Source: Microcaldota archaeon (GTDB lineage: Archaea > Micrarchaeota > Micrarchaeia > Micrarchaeales > Micrarchaeaceae). From it: DNA of 35,165 nucleotides. The notes under the pieces were generated by a model, which worked only from the letters and a program-made list of their open reading frames with translations, was not told the origin of the DNA and did no database searches. The DNA lies in contig JAJZII010000001.1 of assembly GCA_021810685.1 (NCBI GenBank), positions 1-35,165 of the forward strand. Reading direction: 5' to 3'. Below are positions 1-8,747 of this stretch, piece after piece. A program made the position numbers and the translations under genes. Positions within the stretch are counted from its first letter, which is position 1. Each line of letters opens with the position of its first letter.

Positions 1-182
1 ATGCGCGTGAACAGCGGGAATATTATGAAATCGGCATAGTTTATAGTGACGTTCACCACTATGGCGAGGAGCCCGAGGGCCAGTATCACGATCGAGAAGG
101 CGCCGTAGCTTCCGGCAGTCAGCACGAGAGCGATCATGACCATCGAAGTCAATCCTATGTAAGCAAGTCCCTCCTCATCCAT
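1..182 (-). CDS. Partial small membrane protein, last visible gene of the secretion-like cluster
   Basis: The ATG lies two bases after the TGA of the upstream gene, so the two are almost certainly co-transcribed. Sixty residues are visible before the window edge; the C-terminus is missing. Residues about 7-28 and 30-50 are two hydrophobic segments, followed by a short basic end (FTR). In type IV secretion loci a small two-helix protein (VirB3 or PrgI) commonly sits just before the VirB4 ATPase, so a VirB3-like role is possible. That rests on position and topology only; I recognise no family motif. Confidence 0.6.
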   Translation of the reverse strand, partial: MDEEGLAYIGLTSMVMIALVLTAGSYGAFSIVILALGLLAIVVNVTINYADFIIFPLFTR

Positions 183-184
183 GT

Positions 185-1042
185 TCAGCTCATCCCCGCA
201 CTCTTCTCAAGTATGCTCTGGCTCACATTAGCTACCGGTATATTCTTCTCAGGCTCTATGAGCTCCAATATCTCGCTGTTCGTGGCGATGCCCGCGGCTA
301 TGCCATAAGTGGCGCTTATCCCGCTGGCCAGCTCGTCCCCCTTCATCAGCGCCAGGTTTATCGCCTCTTCCTCCGTGCCGCCCGTTGCGCTTATGGCGGC
401 GAATGAGGAGAGCGAGTGGCCCCTCGCCCTGTTCACGTTCTCAAGCATGTTCTTCCACATGGTGAGCTCTCCGCGCAGCCTGTTCGATCCCGGAGGCGCA
501 ACTCCCTTGTCCTGCTGTCCTGCCTGCGCTTCCTTCTCAAGCATAGTGTTGTACTTGTCCTGAACGTCGTTCAGCCTGGCGCGTATCTTGTCCACGTACT
601 CATCCTTGTTGAGTACGTACAGCTGGGTCGTTATCCTGAACGGTTCCTTCATTATGGAGAGCATCTTGCTGAATGCCACGGCAAAATCTAGCTTCTCCTG
701 ATCCTCCATCTCGGTTGCTGAACTGTATACCGGTATCTTGACGAAAACGGTCGCAAATACCTTCTCCTTCTCCCTTCGCACAATGGCATTGCCAGACGGT
801 GCCATTATGTACGGTTCTCCATCGTCTATAACTATCGTGCGCTTCTTCATCCTGGTAAGGGGCTCATACAGGTAGGTGAAGTATCTTGTGGATACCGCAA
901 GCACGTTGAGCGCTATCGCCACTATTCCCAGCGGCAACTTTATCCAGAAGTACTGCGCGGGTATGGCCGCGGTTATTAGCACTATCACTAGTGAAGCAAG
1001 GATGAATATGACGAAGAGCATAAGCCGGAATTCTAGCGCCAT
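185..1042 (-). CDS. Membrane-anchored protein with a VirB4-N-terminal-like domain (candidate)
   Basis: This 285-residue protein starts with two transmembrane segments (about 6-28 and 33-52), then a basic stretch (KKR at about 66-68) and a soluble region. The segment IVIDDGEPYIMAPSGNAIV is followed by VFVKIP, and then by a stretch around residues 115-150 containing the pattern F-x-K-M-L-x-I-M-x-x-P-F-R-I-T-T-Q. This resembles the N-terminal domain of VirB4/TrbE-type proteins, where a short hydrophobic anchor precedes a beta-rich domain. No Walker motif is present, so it is not an ATPase. A predicted coiled coil or helix-rich part with a Gln/Pro linker follows. It has its own TATA box about 34 bases upstream and follows six VirB6-like genes. 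The VirB3/VirB4-N assignment is inference; a profile search should settle it. Confidence 0.6.
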   Translation of the reverse strand: MALEFRLMLFVIFILASLVIVLITAAIPAQYFWIKLPLGIVAIALNVLAVSTRYFTYLYEPLTRMKKRTIVIDDGEPYIMAPSGNAIVRREKEKVFATVFVKIPVYSSATEMEDQEKLDFAVAFSKMLSIMKEPFRITTQLYVLNKDEYVDKIRARLNDVQDKYNTMLEKEAQAGQQDKGVAPPGSNRLRGELTMWKNMLENVNRARGHSLSSFAAISATGGTEEEAINLALMKGDELASGISATYGIAAGIATNSEILELIEPEKNIPVANVSQSILEKSAGMS

Positions 1043-1067
1043 GGTCTACCGCAATATTATGCGTAAC

Positions 1068-1080
1068 GAATAATTATAAA
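1068..1080 (-). promoter_or_regulatory. TATA box before the VirB4-N-like gene
   Basis: On the minus strand the sequence reads GGTTTATAATTATTC and is centred about 34 bases before the ATG at 1042. It lies in the only sizeable gap (84 bases) inside this minus-strand cluster, so the last two visible genes may have separate transcription from the six-gene operon. Confidence 0.55.
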
Positions 1081-1126
1081 CCCCTCTCGCATCCTAGAAC
1101 ATCGGCATACCCTGCCGGTCACAGTG

Positions 1127-2281
1127 TCATATGGCGCGCAGCCTGCCCGACGTTCTTGCCATGCCCCCGAGTATCTCGGCAACTTGGGTTATGAACGCAT
1201 AGGTCATGGCGCTTATGAGCGCGGGATAGAACAGCACCGAGAGCCAGTAGTCCCCAAGGGCGCTCTGCCCGACCTGCACCGCCGTAGTCAGCGGGTGGCT
1301 TGGCGATATCACGTTCTGTATGGCTCCGGAACAGGTCTCGGTGTTGACACCCGCGGAAGAGGTGGTAACCTGGCAGCCGCCATACTTGTCAAGCGCGGCG
1401 GACATACTGCTGAGCTGCTGCAGCGTCCCCTGCGAGGTGAAGTAGTAAGCTACGCTGAACAGCAGCGGCATGAAGAAGTAGAAGCCTATCGCCGTGGCCA
1501 TCATCATGCCGCCAAGGTGCCTTGTCGGTATAAGCGCCCTGAAGATGATGCCCGGGACCAGGAAGACCGGTATCGCAGCATACATGAAGAAAACTATCGT
1601 GTAGAATTCGATGTGCAGTGCCATGAAGCCTCCGGCAAGCATATCGAAGTAATCGAAGATCGCCCAAAACGTCGAGTACTCCTCAAAGAAGGTTATGGTC
1701 GGGTACGGTGGTATGGTGTACGACACGGCGCAGTGATAGTCGGTCAGTGGTGCACAGAAGAACAGCTGTACGGACGGATAGAACAGCTCGAGCATGCCTA
1801 TCTGGAACAGGTGCGTTATCACGGACGACGTTGTCCCTATCATATTGCCTATGTATCCGAGCGATATGCTATAGGGGTTGTAGGCGCCTACGAACGTACC
1901 CGGTATCAGGCCAAACATTACCGCCGCAACGAACGTGAACAGTATGACTATCAGGGCCGTCGCCGAGGCCTCATAGAATTCCCCTACCCCGAACGTTCTA
2001 AGCCTGTCGTTTCTGAGAGCTATGCCGAACATGACTACGACTGCAGCTATCGAGAACGAGAGAAGCATGGCGGCGAAGGCCACGGGCTCCCACGTGCCCC
2101 AAATCCTCTCCGCGGCTGCGTTGATGTTGTTGCAGTACCACGGCGCAGTTATGCCAACAACGCTGTTGGCTCCACCGGTGTTCACGTTGCTGCAGTACTG
2201 CGTGAATACGTTGCCACTCGCCTGCGCGCTTGCCGTACCTGCAAGGGCAGCAACCAGCAAGAGCAGCGGAATTATTTTCAT
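1127..2281 (-). CDS. VirB6/CedA-like polytopic membrane protein (sixth of six)
   Basis: This 384-residue protein has a Sec-type signal peptide (residues 1-19, ending ASA), a Cys-bearing exported loop (C30, C50), and about six to seven transmembrane segments. It carries both hallmarks of the six-gene set. The first is a cytoplasmic loop after the first helix, with basic residues and E-F-Y-E at 101-104. The second is the signature G-I-I-F-R-A-L-I-P-T-R-H-L-G-G at 244-258 followed by a Pro inside the next helix. Further Cys pairs (C176/C184, C303/C317) lie in exported loops and could form disulfides. It ends with a membrane segment and an L-G-G motif (371-373). The start is ATG, with GTGAGG just upstream overlapping the previous stop. 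The VirB6-like channel role is inferred from topology and context. Confidence 0.7.
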   Translation of the reverse strand: MKIIPLLLLVAALAGTASAQASGNVFTQYCSNVNTGGANSVVGITAPWYCNNINAAAERIWGTWEPVAFAAMLLSFSIAAVVVMFGIALRNDRLRTFGVGEFYEASATALIVILFTFVAAVMFGLIPGTFVGAYNPYSISLGYIGNMIGTTSSVITHLFQIGMLELFYPSVQLFFCAPLTDYHCAVSYTIPPYPTITFFEEYSTFWAIFDYFDMLAGGFMALHIEFYTIVFFMYAAIPVFLVPGIIFRALIPTRHLGGMMMATAIGFYFFMPLLFSVAYYFTSQGTLQQLSSMSAALDKYGGCQVTTSSAGVNTETCSGAIQNVISPSHPLTTAVQVGQSALGDYWLSVLFYPALISAMTYAFITQVAEILGGMARTSGRLRAI

Positions 2282-2285
2282 GGCC

Positions 2286-3434
2286 TCACATTATTCTTGT
2301 AAGAAGTGATATAAAATCCATCCTCTCTCCTACCGATCTGGAGAAGTCGACTATGAATGTGTCGACAACCGTTATGTTCATCAGCGGAATGAACGTGAGC
2401 CCTATGCTTACAAGCGCGCCGTATATCAGGAGTTGCTGCGCCAGGTGCCACACAAACAAGAATCCCGCGGCCCCTCCGGCAAAGCTTGTCACTATCGCCA
2501 GGGTTCCTCCTGTAAACATATTTCCAAACAGGTATCCAACGAAGAGCATGACCCCGCCAATGAACACTCCGACACAAGCATGACCTTGCGCGTTGTTTCC
2601 AACACCGAAATTGCACAGGAGGTTATTTCCGGCGACGTTTATGGTGTTGTCTAAGAAGCCATAGCTTATGCTGGTCATGAGCGGGTACACAAATCCGATC
2701 CCGAGAGCGAACGCGATCATCGCGCCTCCGAAAGTCCTGGTGACACCGAATGACCTTGCCACAAGGCCTACGACCATGAGCACCCCGAATATGAGACCCG
2801 AGGCGCCTATCAGCAAGTACTGTACCTGCACCAGGATGTAGAATATGTACAGTGAATTCAGCAGCGGCACCATGTAATGGAACACGGGCTCTATAGGGAG
2901 AAGGTTAAGGCTGACCGTGACGTTTATCTGGCTCCCCGGAGGCAACGTCTGCGAGAAGGCGGGAGTAACCGACACTAGCATGCCGACCCAGTACGATATG
3001 TAAGTAAGCTGTACAATGTCTTTGTTGTAACTCCAGAGGTCGCACTCCGACAGGAAATAAAGGTTGTTGTATCCAACGGCCGCTCCGCTATGCGACGTTA
3101 TCGCGGATGCGCAGTCGCTAGGCGCCAGCCCCGCAGACTGGAACGCTCCGAGAACCGGGACGCTGGTCAGCATTGCCGCGAAGGCCATGAATATCATTAT
3201 CAGAACTATCGATGATAGCTCATCGTAGAGCTTGGCCTTGACCCACACGCGGAGGTCGTTCCTTCCAACGAGCGGGCTTAGCGCGTATATCACCGCAAGT
3301 ATGGACATTATCAGCAGCGTTATGACTATGGCGACCGGAAACCACGCGGTGTATGGCGAGAGCATGACCTGACACAGACCAGTGCAGGCCTGCTGCGTAG
3401 CGCTCTGGAACAACAGCGGTGCAAAATTCAGCAT
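2286..3434 (-). CDS. VirB6/CedA-like polytopic membrane protein (fifth of six)
   Basis: This 382-residue polytopic protein has no classic signal peptide. A Cys-containing N-terminus (C17, C21) precedes the first helix (about 31-52). The cytoplasmic loop has the set's pattern (L-R-V-W-V-K-A-K-L-Y-D, 61-71). The common signature is V-A-R-S-F-G-V-T-R-T-F-G-G at 225-237, followed by a helix with an internal Pro. The large exported loop (about 100-190) has C108 and C131; a later loop has C274 and C287. The ATG overlaps the context of the preceding stop (TGA, one base, ATG), and a GGTGAT ribosome binding site lies inside the upstream gene's last codons, so translation is probably coupled. No enzyme motif is visible. 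Confidence 0.7.
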   Translation of the reverse strand: MLNFAPLLFQSATQQACTGLCQVMLSPYTAWFPVAIVITLLIMSILAVIYALSPLVGRNDLRVWVKAKLYDELSSIVLIMIFMAFAAMLTSVPVLGAFQSAGLAPSDCASAITSHSGAAVGYNNLYFLSECDLWSYNKDIVQLTYISYWVGMLVSVTPAFSQTLPPGSQINVTVSLNLLPIEPVFHYMVPLLNSLYIFYILVQVQYLLIGASGLIFGVLMVVGLVARSFGVTRTFGGAMIAFALGIGFVYPLMTSISYGFLDNTINVAGNNLLCNFGVGNNAQGHACVGVFIGGVMLFVGYLFGNMFTGGTLAIVTSFAGGAAGFLFVWHLAQQLLIYGALVSIGLTFIPLMNITVVDTFIVDFSRSVGERMDFISLLTRIM

Positions 3435-3435
3435 G

Positions 3436-4632
3436 TCATATCACCTTCTGCAGTAGCCTGTTGCTCTGCAATGACGGGGCCCCAAGCACGTCCCCAAGGA
3501 ACTCTAATAGATCATAAGATACCAAGAATGATATGATCAGCCCCCCCATCTGGAACACCGCGTATGTTATTGTGGACGCGTACTGCATAACGTCCTGATA
3601 CATAACATCTCCGAAGACGTTCCCGTCAGCTACTGCCGCAAGCGCCTCGATGGCCGACAAGCTGTTCCCCTTAATCTGCCCTACCGCATTGCCTACGTTG
3701 CTCTGCGAACAGAGTGTCGGGGAGGATATGCAAACCGCAGAGCCGCCCGCACTGGGAGAGAGCACCGCGGAGAAGGCGTACAGGAATGCTGGGAACACCA
3801 CGTAGAACGATATGAACAGAGCTATTAGCGACCCACCCGCTGCGCGAGTCCAAGGGAAGGCACGGAGCGCCAGCCCCGCGTACAGGAAGACCGGGAAGAG
3901 GTAATACACTATGAAGAGCGTGAATATCACCAGAAGGCCCATTATTATGATGCTGAACGTGATGTCCATTTCCGACCACACCGCTGTCCTCAACGTCTGC
4001 GCTCCGTACCACGGGCTGAACGTTATTCCGAACTCCGTCGGCATGAGGTTTACCTTGAAGCTGATTATCGCATTGTATATGAAGAGCTCGTAGAAGACGG
4101 GTATGTAGGTGTAGACATTGCTCATCACTATTCCGTTCTCATAATTATTGCACAGGTTTTGGTATAGCTGGCCTGCATTGACTATGTTGGCCGACTGCGT
4201 GCTCCCAGTTCCGGTCACGCTGGCACCAGCCAGGTTAGCAAGGAAGGTCATGGATCCGTCAAACACGCCTATGCCGCCAACAATCATTACTATGATGGCG
4301 AGGTTCGCTATGCTCTCTAGATACTCCGCCTTCACGAAAGTAGTTAGCTTGTTTATGCCAAAAGCCATGCCTATCGCGTACACTATTCCTAGGACCGTGA
4401 GCACCAGCAGCACTATCGTGATCGACAATTCGAGCATGCCCGTCGGGGTGGATCTCGATGCCAGCATGCCGCTGACCAGTGGATGCGATCCTATGGATGT
4501 CGCTCCGGTCGTTCCCGTGGTAAATAGCGTGTTGCAATCAACCACATCGAATACAGACGCGCCAGCCTGCGCCGCTACGAAGGACGTGAACAGGACTATC
4601 AACAGCAGCATCTTGATTCTCAACAAACGCAC
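3436..4632 (-). CDS. VirB6/CedA-like polytopic membrane protein (fourth of six)
   Basis: The 398 residues begin at a GTG placed directly after the upstream TAG. The site GGGAGGT, about eight bases before, supports this start over the in-frame ATG seven codons later, and GTG also gives the signal peptide its basic n-region (R2, R5, K7). After the signal peptide comes an exported segment with C33, then a helix at about 67-90. The cytoplasmic loop is L-T-T-F-V-K-A-E-Y-L-E (96-106). The signature A-G-L-A-L-R-A-F-P-W-T-R-A-A-G-G (252-267) is the clearest of the set. About seven hydrophobic segments are seen, with a glycine- and serine-rich exported loop near 290-320 that includes two Cys. Confidence 0.7.
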   Translation of the reverse strand: MRLLRIKMLLLIVLFTSFVAAQAGASVFDVVDCNTLFTTGTTGATSIGSHPLVSGMLASRSTPTGMLELSITIVLLVLTVLGIVYAIGMAFGINKLTTFVKAEYLESIANLAIIVMIVGGIGVFDGSMTFLANLAGASVTGTGSTQSANIVNAGQLYQNLCNNYENGIVMSNVYTYIPVFYELFIYNAIISFKVNLMPTEFGITFSPWYGAQTLRTAVWSEMDITFSIIIMGLLVIFTLFIVYYLFPVFLYAGLALRAFPWTRAAGGSLIALFISFYVVFPAFLYAFSAVLSPSAGGSAVCISSPTLCSQSNVGNAVGQIKGNSLSAIEALAAVADGNVFGDVMYQDVMQYASTITYAVFQMGGLIISFLVSYDLLEFLGDVLGAPSLQSNRLLQKVI

Positions 4633-6171
4633 CTATACGAACCTCCCAAGACCTATTATGTTCGTGTCTCCTCCGAGAAGTGCAGACAATCCGACTATCG
4701 CGGACAGGGAGAACAGCACATTCAGTATATTCATTATGAAACCCGTAACGCCCATCACCCCGTACACGTTGAACAGATCCATGAGCGTAGACGCCATGTT
4801 AACGCCTTCGAAGCATTGGTATCCGGGCGGAGTCTGCACGCCGGCAAGTGCGCTTGTGCTCCCGGCATTTCCCGCGAAACCGCCGAGGATGCTCCACAGG
4901 CCCGCACCTGCCCCGAACGGAGTGAGGTACCACTTCGCAAATCCGAACTCGACACCCAGTATCCCGGAGTCGCTTCTGACGTCACCCCCTATTATCGTTG
5001 AAACGACGCTGAACTGGCTAGTCCCGACAGGATAGCAGTCGTAGTAATTAAGCACCTCCGCAACGTTCGGGAACTTGAAGAAGTTCAGCTGGTATGTTAT
5101 TGCCTGCGACTGTTGCGTGTCATGCAGCGGCAGTTCATGAATAGCCATCGAAGGTATGGAGTTAGTGCCGATGAGCTGAATGCAATTTGAAGGGTTGCCG
5201 GCACTGGGGCCCTTTGGACCATACTGGCACAGGATGTTGTTGTTGCCAAGGGACGTGTACTCGAAGAGCACTATAATCGGCGTTACCAGCAGCGACACCA
5301 GCACAACGGCTATTATGAGCCCTCCAGCCCGGCGGGTCATGAAGAAGGTGCGCAGTATTATTCCGGCAGCGAGCATGTAAGGCCAGCCATACAGCAACAG
5401 TAGTATGACCACCATCTCCATGAAGTACATGTAGAACAGCGTCGTTGCCATTATCTCTATCGGAGGGGTGAGCACCCTGCCGAATATGTACCCCTGGAAC
5501 GGCATGTAAGTGAATACCAGTTGCGCGTCATTGTCCGGATTGAACGGGATAGCGCAAGTCACCGGCAGGCAGAATATTGTATTAGAATGAAAGGTTCTCA
5601 GCCATTGCATCAGGCCTTCTATGTAGTAAAGCGAATTTAGATTGGCAACTGTCTGGTTTGTCATGTTCGCCGCTATCACGTACGACGCGGCAAGGCCGTA
5701 GTCTATGTTTGCCGTCATGCTGTTGCTCTTGCTTGCTGTTGCGATTATCTTGTTGCAAATTATGTTGGTAGGGCCTTGAGCAGTGCTGCTCACGAACTGC
5801 AGCTGCGAGCCGGAGAGCTGCGGGGAGTTGCAGACTTTCAGCATGTTTGCCGGGGATACTAGGAACGTCTTTGTGGATGTTACGGAAGTGCCGAATATGG
5901 TGAGCACTCCGATTATAAGCACAACAAGCACCACGGTCCCTATCGCCTGATAGAATTCGCCAAGAGCCTGCCCCTTTACTTTGGCGTTGTTAAGTGCGAC
6001 TCCTATAAGGTAATACCCGCCAGTGAGCATTAGGCTTACCATGATCGCCGCGATGACCACCGGCAGCCAATTCTGGAATTGCGAGTATCCTGTCTCGAGA
6101 GGTGTTGCCGCAGACGCTATCGCTCCGGAGAACAGGAGTAACATGAAAAATATTCTGTTCTTGTTCGACAT
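4633..6171 (-). CDS. VirB6/CedA-like polytopic membrane protein, longest member (third of six)
   Basis: I place the start at the ATG at 6171, giving 512 residues with signal peptide n-region SNKNR. It sits six bases after a GGGGGAG ribosome binding site. An ATG three bases earlier and a TTG at 6186 are alternatives. The start overlaps the upstream stop (ATGATG containing TGA), so translation is coupled. The protein has a signal peptide, a helix, and a cytoplasmic loop with L-G-E-F-Y-Q (about 70-75). It then has a long exported domain (about 100-235) with several Cys, and the signature G-I-I-L-R-T-F-F-M-T-R-R-A-G-G (270-284). A second exported region near 310-460 makes it longer than its paralogues. 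The end has the common L-L-G-G motif. Confidence 0.7.
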   Translation of the reverse strand: MSNKNRIFFMLLLFSGAIASAATPLETGYSQFQNWLPVVIAAIMVSLMLTGGYYLIGVALNNAKVKGQALGEFYQAIGTVVLVVLIIGVLTIFGTSVTSTKTFLVSPANMLKVCNSPQLSGSQLQFVSSTAQGPTNIICNKIIATASKSNSMTANIDYGLAASYVIAANMTNQTVANLNSLYYIEGLMQWLRTFHSNTIFCLPVTCAIPFNPDNDAQLVFTYMPFQGYIFGRVLTPPIEIMATTLFYMYFMEMVVILLLLYGWPYMLAAGIILRTFFMTRRAGGLIIAVVLVSLLVTPIIVLFEYTSLGNNNILCQYGPKGPSAGNPSNCIQLIGTNSIPSMAIHELPLHDTQQSQAITYQLNFFKFPNVAEVLNYYDCYPVGTSQFSVVSTIIGGDVRSDSGILGVEFGFAKWYLTPFGAGAGLWSILGGFAGNAGSTSALAGVQTPPGYQCFEGVNMASTLMDLFNVYGVMGVTGFIMNILNVLFSLSAIVGLSALLGGDTNIIGLGRFV

Positions 6172-7367
6172 CATACGCTCCCCCAAAACGGTCCTACGTT
6201 CATGGCTCCGGAAACCGAGCCCAGGCCCCGCGCAAGGCCCTGCGCAAATCCCAGTGTTATTGCCACGTCAAGTGCGATAAGCACTATGCTTGTGAACATG
6301 TATTCGGCCACCTCGACCCCGTAGTTGTCCGTCTGTCCGGGTATGCCGGCCAACGTACCGAGCACATTGCCCATCATGTTCGCCAGACCCCCGTTGCCGG
6401 ATATCGCTCCGCCAAAGAATCCGCCAACTACCGTCCCTAATCCGCTAAGATTGTATCCATTCTGTGCGCTAAGCAGGCTGCTCACCGGCAGATTGATGTC
6501 AAAGTTGGTCTGCGTGTAGCTTACGTAAGGGTTGCAGCTGCCGCTGTTTGTTCCGGTGACATTGACGAGTCCAACCTGGCTGGTGCAGAACATCCAGTTT
6601 ATGGTGTAGTTGTTGAACGTAAGCGCCAGCGGCAATACGAAGTAGAATGCCACCGCTATGGCAAGCAGGGTGTCGGCCACCTCACGAAGCTTTGGCCCCC
6701 CGTACGGCACTGTCCTTATCAGAAGCGCAAGGGGCGCTATGAGCGTCATTGCGAACGACTGCACGAAATACAGCATGAGCCACATGACAAAGAGTATCCC
6801 GTACGACACCATCATCATAACCGTGTACGTGCTTGTCGCGACGCTCGCATAACCATAGAATATGCCAAGCACGTTCGCATTGAGGCTAAGGGGCAGGGCC
6901 TTTGACATCAGCTCCTCTATAAGCCCTGCCAGCGCTTCTGCAAGGTTACCCGCCACAAGGTAGTTTATGCTGGAAGTGTACAGGTTCACGAATATGTCTC
7001 CGCTCTTTATGAAGAGCAGGTTGTTCAGGTACAGCTGTGCGAACTGGAAAGGGTCCTGGTACACGCCTGCGGTAAGGCCATTCGTCATCATCCCCCCGAG
7101 CTGGCATCCCATTCCGGCGAACGCCACCAGTATTAGGATTATGAACAGAGCCAGTATGCCCTGGACCATCTCGATGCGCATGGTGCCCCTGAGCTTCTCC
7201 CTGGTGCTTGTCGGCAGGAAGCTGCTCACCGCATACACGAGGGCGCCGACCGTCACACTGAGCAGCACTATCAGCGTAGATATGGATATCCAGTTGCCCT
7301 GGTCTATCGCACCGAATGTGCAGGATTGCGACACCGCACTTCCGGCGCTTAGCAAAATCAAATCCAT
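6171..7367 (-). CDS. VirB6/CedA-like polytopic membrane protein, most divergent (second of six)
   Basis: This 398-residue polytopic protein keeps the size and order of helices of its neighbours. However, the signature is altered to L-L-I-R-T-V-P-Y-G-G-P-K-L-R-E-V (215-230), where the second Arg and Gly-Gly are displaced. The cytoplasmic loop also lacks the E-Y-x-E pattern (R-E-K-L-R-G-T-M-R-I-E-M, 56-67). The N-terminus has one Cys (C16) and no clear signal peptide. The ATG follows the upstream TGA by four bases with GTGAT as a weak ribosome binding site. It may be a functionally specialised subunit. Membership in the set is supported mainly by position, length and topology. Confidence 0.65.
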   Translation of the reverse strand: MDLILLSAGSAVSQSCTFGAIDQGNWISISTLIVLLSVTVGALVYAVSSFLPTSTREKLRGTMRIEMVQGILALFIILILVAFAGMGCQLGGMMTNGLTAGVYQDPFQFAQLYLNNLLFIKSGDIFVNLYTSSINYLVAGNLAEALAGLIEELMSKALPLSLNANVLGIFYGYASVATSTYTVMMMVSYGILFVMWLMLYFVQSFAMTLIAPLALLIRTVPYGGPKLREVADTLLAIAVAFYFVLPLALTFNNYTINWMFCTSQVGLVNVTGTNSGSCNPYVSYTQTNFDINLPVSSLLSAQNGYNLSGLGTVVGGFFGGAISGNGGLANMMGNVLGTLAGIPGQTDNYGVEVAEYMFTSIVLIALDVAITLGFAQGLARGLGSVSGAMNVGPFWGSV

Positions 7368-7371
7368 ACTA

Positions 7372-8700
7372 TCACGCGAGCTTGAGCTTGCCTCCGAGGT
7401 TCAGTCTGATGGTGCCTCCTAACGCCTTTGCTACATTGTCAGTCAATGGATATAATATCATGAGGTCAAGTACGAAGAGGAGGAATTGCACTATAGAATA
7501 GAAGCCGAACTGAAGCACGTCGTTTATGAACGGGTACATGCCGTTGAAGGCTTCAAAGCCGTAGTACAGCACGAAGGCCGTGCTGCTCTTTGGGAGGCTC
7601 GCGCTCCCGCAACGGATCAACCTCGCGGCTCCCGGCGGTAGCGCCGTAGAAGATGACACTATGTTGGTGTTGCTTATGACGCTCGCCATGGTGCACAGCA
7701 CACCGCCATTGACCGATGCCGATCCTCCCCCTGCCTGCTGATAGAATAGGCTGTTGGCCCAGTTCGTGACCGGCAGGTTTAGCAGGACGAGCGTTGCAGG
7801 ATACATTACCGACATCGCGAGTCCCATCGCGATGAGCGTGCCTCCGACTCCGCGTATTACCGGGAAGGCGCGCATGACCAACCCCAACGGTATCATTACC
7901 GTAAGGCCCACTGTAACAAGCAGCGGCAGTTCTGATATCAGCACGCCATCCATGGTGGTCAGCGGAAACAAGACGTACTGCGTAAGGTCGTATATCATCG
8001 ATTCGAAGTGCTGTATGATTATATCTCCGGATTCCAGCATGAAGTTCTGGTATATTCTCATTGTGAACCCTGAAAGAAGTGCGCTGCCTCCGTCTGGCGG
8101 TATTAACGGCAGCGGTATGGGGATCCACAGTCCCACTGTCATGCCCTGGAATATGCCTATGCCCATGCTTTCGGCTCCTATGAAATCCCATGCCGGCTGA
8201 ACCTGCACGCTGCCTATGTTGCAGAGGTACACCTCAGCCGAGCTTATCAGCGTGCCTATGTTGGGCAGGTACGTACCAGAAGGAGACGCTCCAGAAACAA
8301 TTACCGCAAAGCTGCTTATCAGCGTTATCACAGCGTAGATGCTGGCTATGAGCAGTGCAGATTTCGCTATCTCATAATACTCGTTGTTAAGCCAGTTCTT
8401 AAGCCCTGTTGCCGGGAAAACCCTGCTTGCCATGTATCCGATGGCCACAACGTCTATCGCGAGGCTGAGCGCTATTACGGCCATTGCGATAGAGGTTGCC
8501 TCGCTGGGCATCGGTATCTTCTGGGTTATGGTGAGGGGGTTTGTCGTGACTCCCACCCCGCTTGCGGTGCACGCCTGCTGGTACGTCAGGTACCCCGAAA
8601 GAAGTAAACCAGTGGCCGCATGGTAAGAGCCTGCAGCGCTAACTCCTGTCGCAGCAAAAAGAACAATAAGAAGTGCGAACAGTCCGAGAGCCAAACGCAT
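7372..8700 (-). CDS. VirB6/CedA-like polytopic membrane protein, operon leader (first of six)
   Basis: This 442-residue protein has a clear signal peptide (1-22, ending VSA), an exported segment with C44, a helix at about 68-90, and a cytoplasmic loop L-K-N-W-L-N-N-E-Y-Y-E (100-110). The signature is M-I-P-L-G-L-V-M-R-A-F-P-V-I-R-G-V-G-G (269-287), followed by a helix with an internal Pro. A proline-rich exported stretch (about 193-203) and two Cys in a later loop are visible. A TATA box centred 27 bases before the ATG implies a leaderless transcript beginning at this start and running through all six genes. A translocation channel role, like VirB6 or CedA, is inferred. Confidence 0.7.
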   Translation of the reverse strand: MRLALGLFALLIVLFAATGVSAAGSYHAATGLLLSGYLTYQQACTASGVGVTTNPLTITQKIPMPSEATSIAMAVIALSLAIDVVAIGYMASRVFPATGLKNWLNNEYYEIAKSALLIASIYAVITLISSFAVIVSGASPSGTYLPNIGTLISSAEVYLCNIGSVQVQPAWDFIGAESMGIGIFQGMTVGLWIPIPLPLIPPDGGSALLSGFTMRIYQNFMLESGDIIIQHFESMIYDLTQYVLFPLTTMDGVLISELPLLVTVGLTVMIPLGLVMRAFPVIRGVGGTLIAMGLAMSVMYPATLVLLNLPVTNWANSLFYQQAGGGSASVNGGVLCTMASVISNTNIVSSSTALPPGAARLIRCGSASLPKSSTAFVLYYGFEAFNGMYPFINDVLQFGFYSIVQFLLFVLDLMILYPLTDNVAKALGGTIRLNLGGKLKLA

Positions 8701-8719
8701 GGTTAGTAGTTGCCTATCA

Positions 8720-8733
8720 AGGTATAAATATGT
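8720..8733 (-). promoter_or_regulatory. TATA box of the six-gene membrane operon
   Basis: The minus strand reads AACATATTTATACCTTG, centred about 27 bases before the ATG at 8700. This is the spacing expected if transcription starts at the start codon itself, so a leaderless mRNA is likely. Confidence 0.65.
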
Positions 8734-8747
8734 TGTTAAGCCTGCGT

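Noticed and set aside
1124..2302. Long plus-strand frame (392 codons) opposite the sixth VirB6-like gene
   Set aside because: The minus strand codes a signal peptide and clear membrane segments with a ribosome binding site and operon spacing. The plus frame is Arg/Tyr/His-rich with no plausible start or domain.
4148..5035. Plus-strand frame of 295 codons
   Set aside because: It spans two minus-strand genes with good starts and overlaps their junction. Its product is Pro/Ser/Thr-rich without motifs, a shadow of membrane-protein codons.
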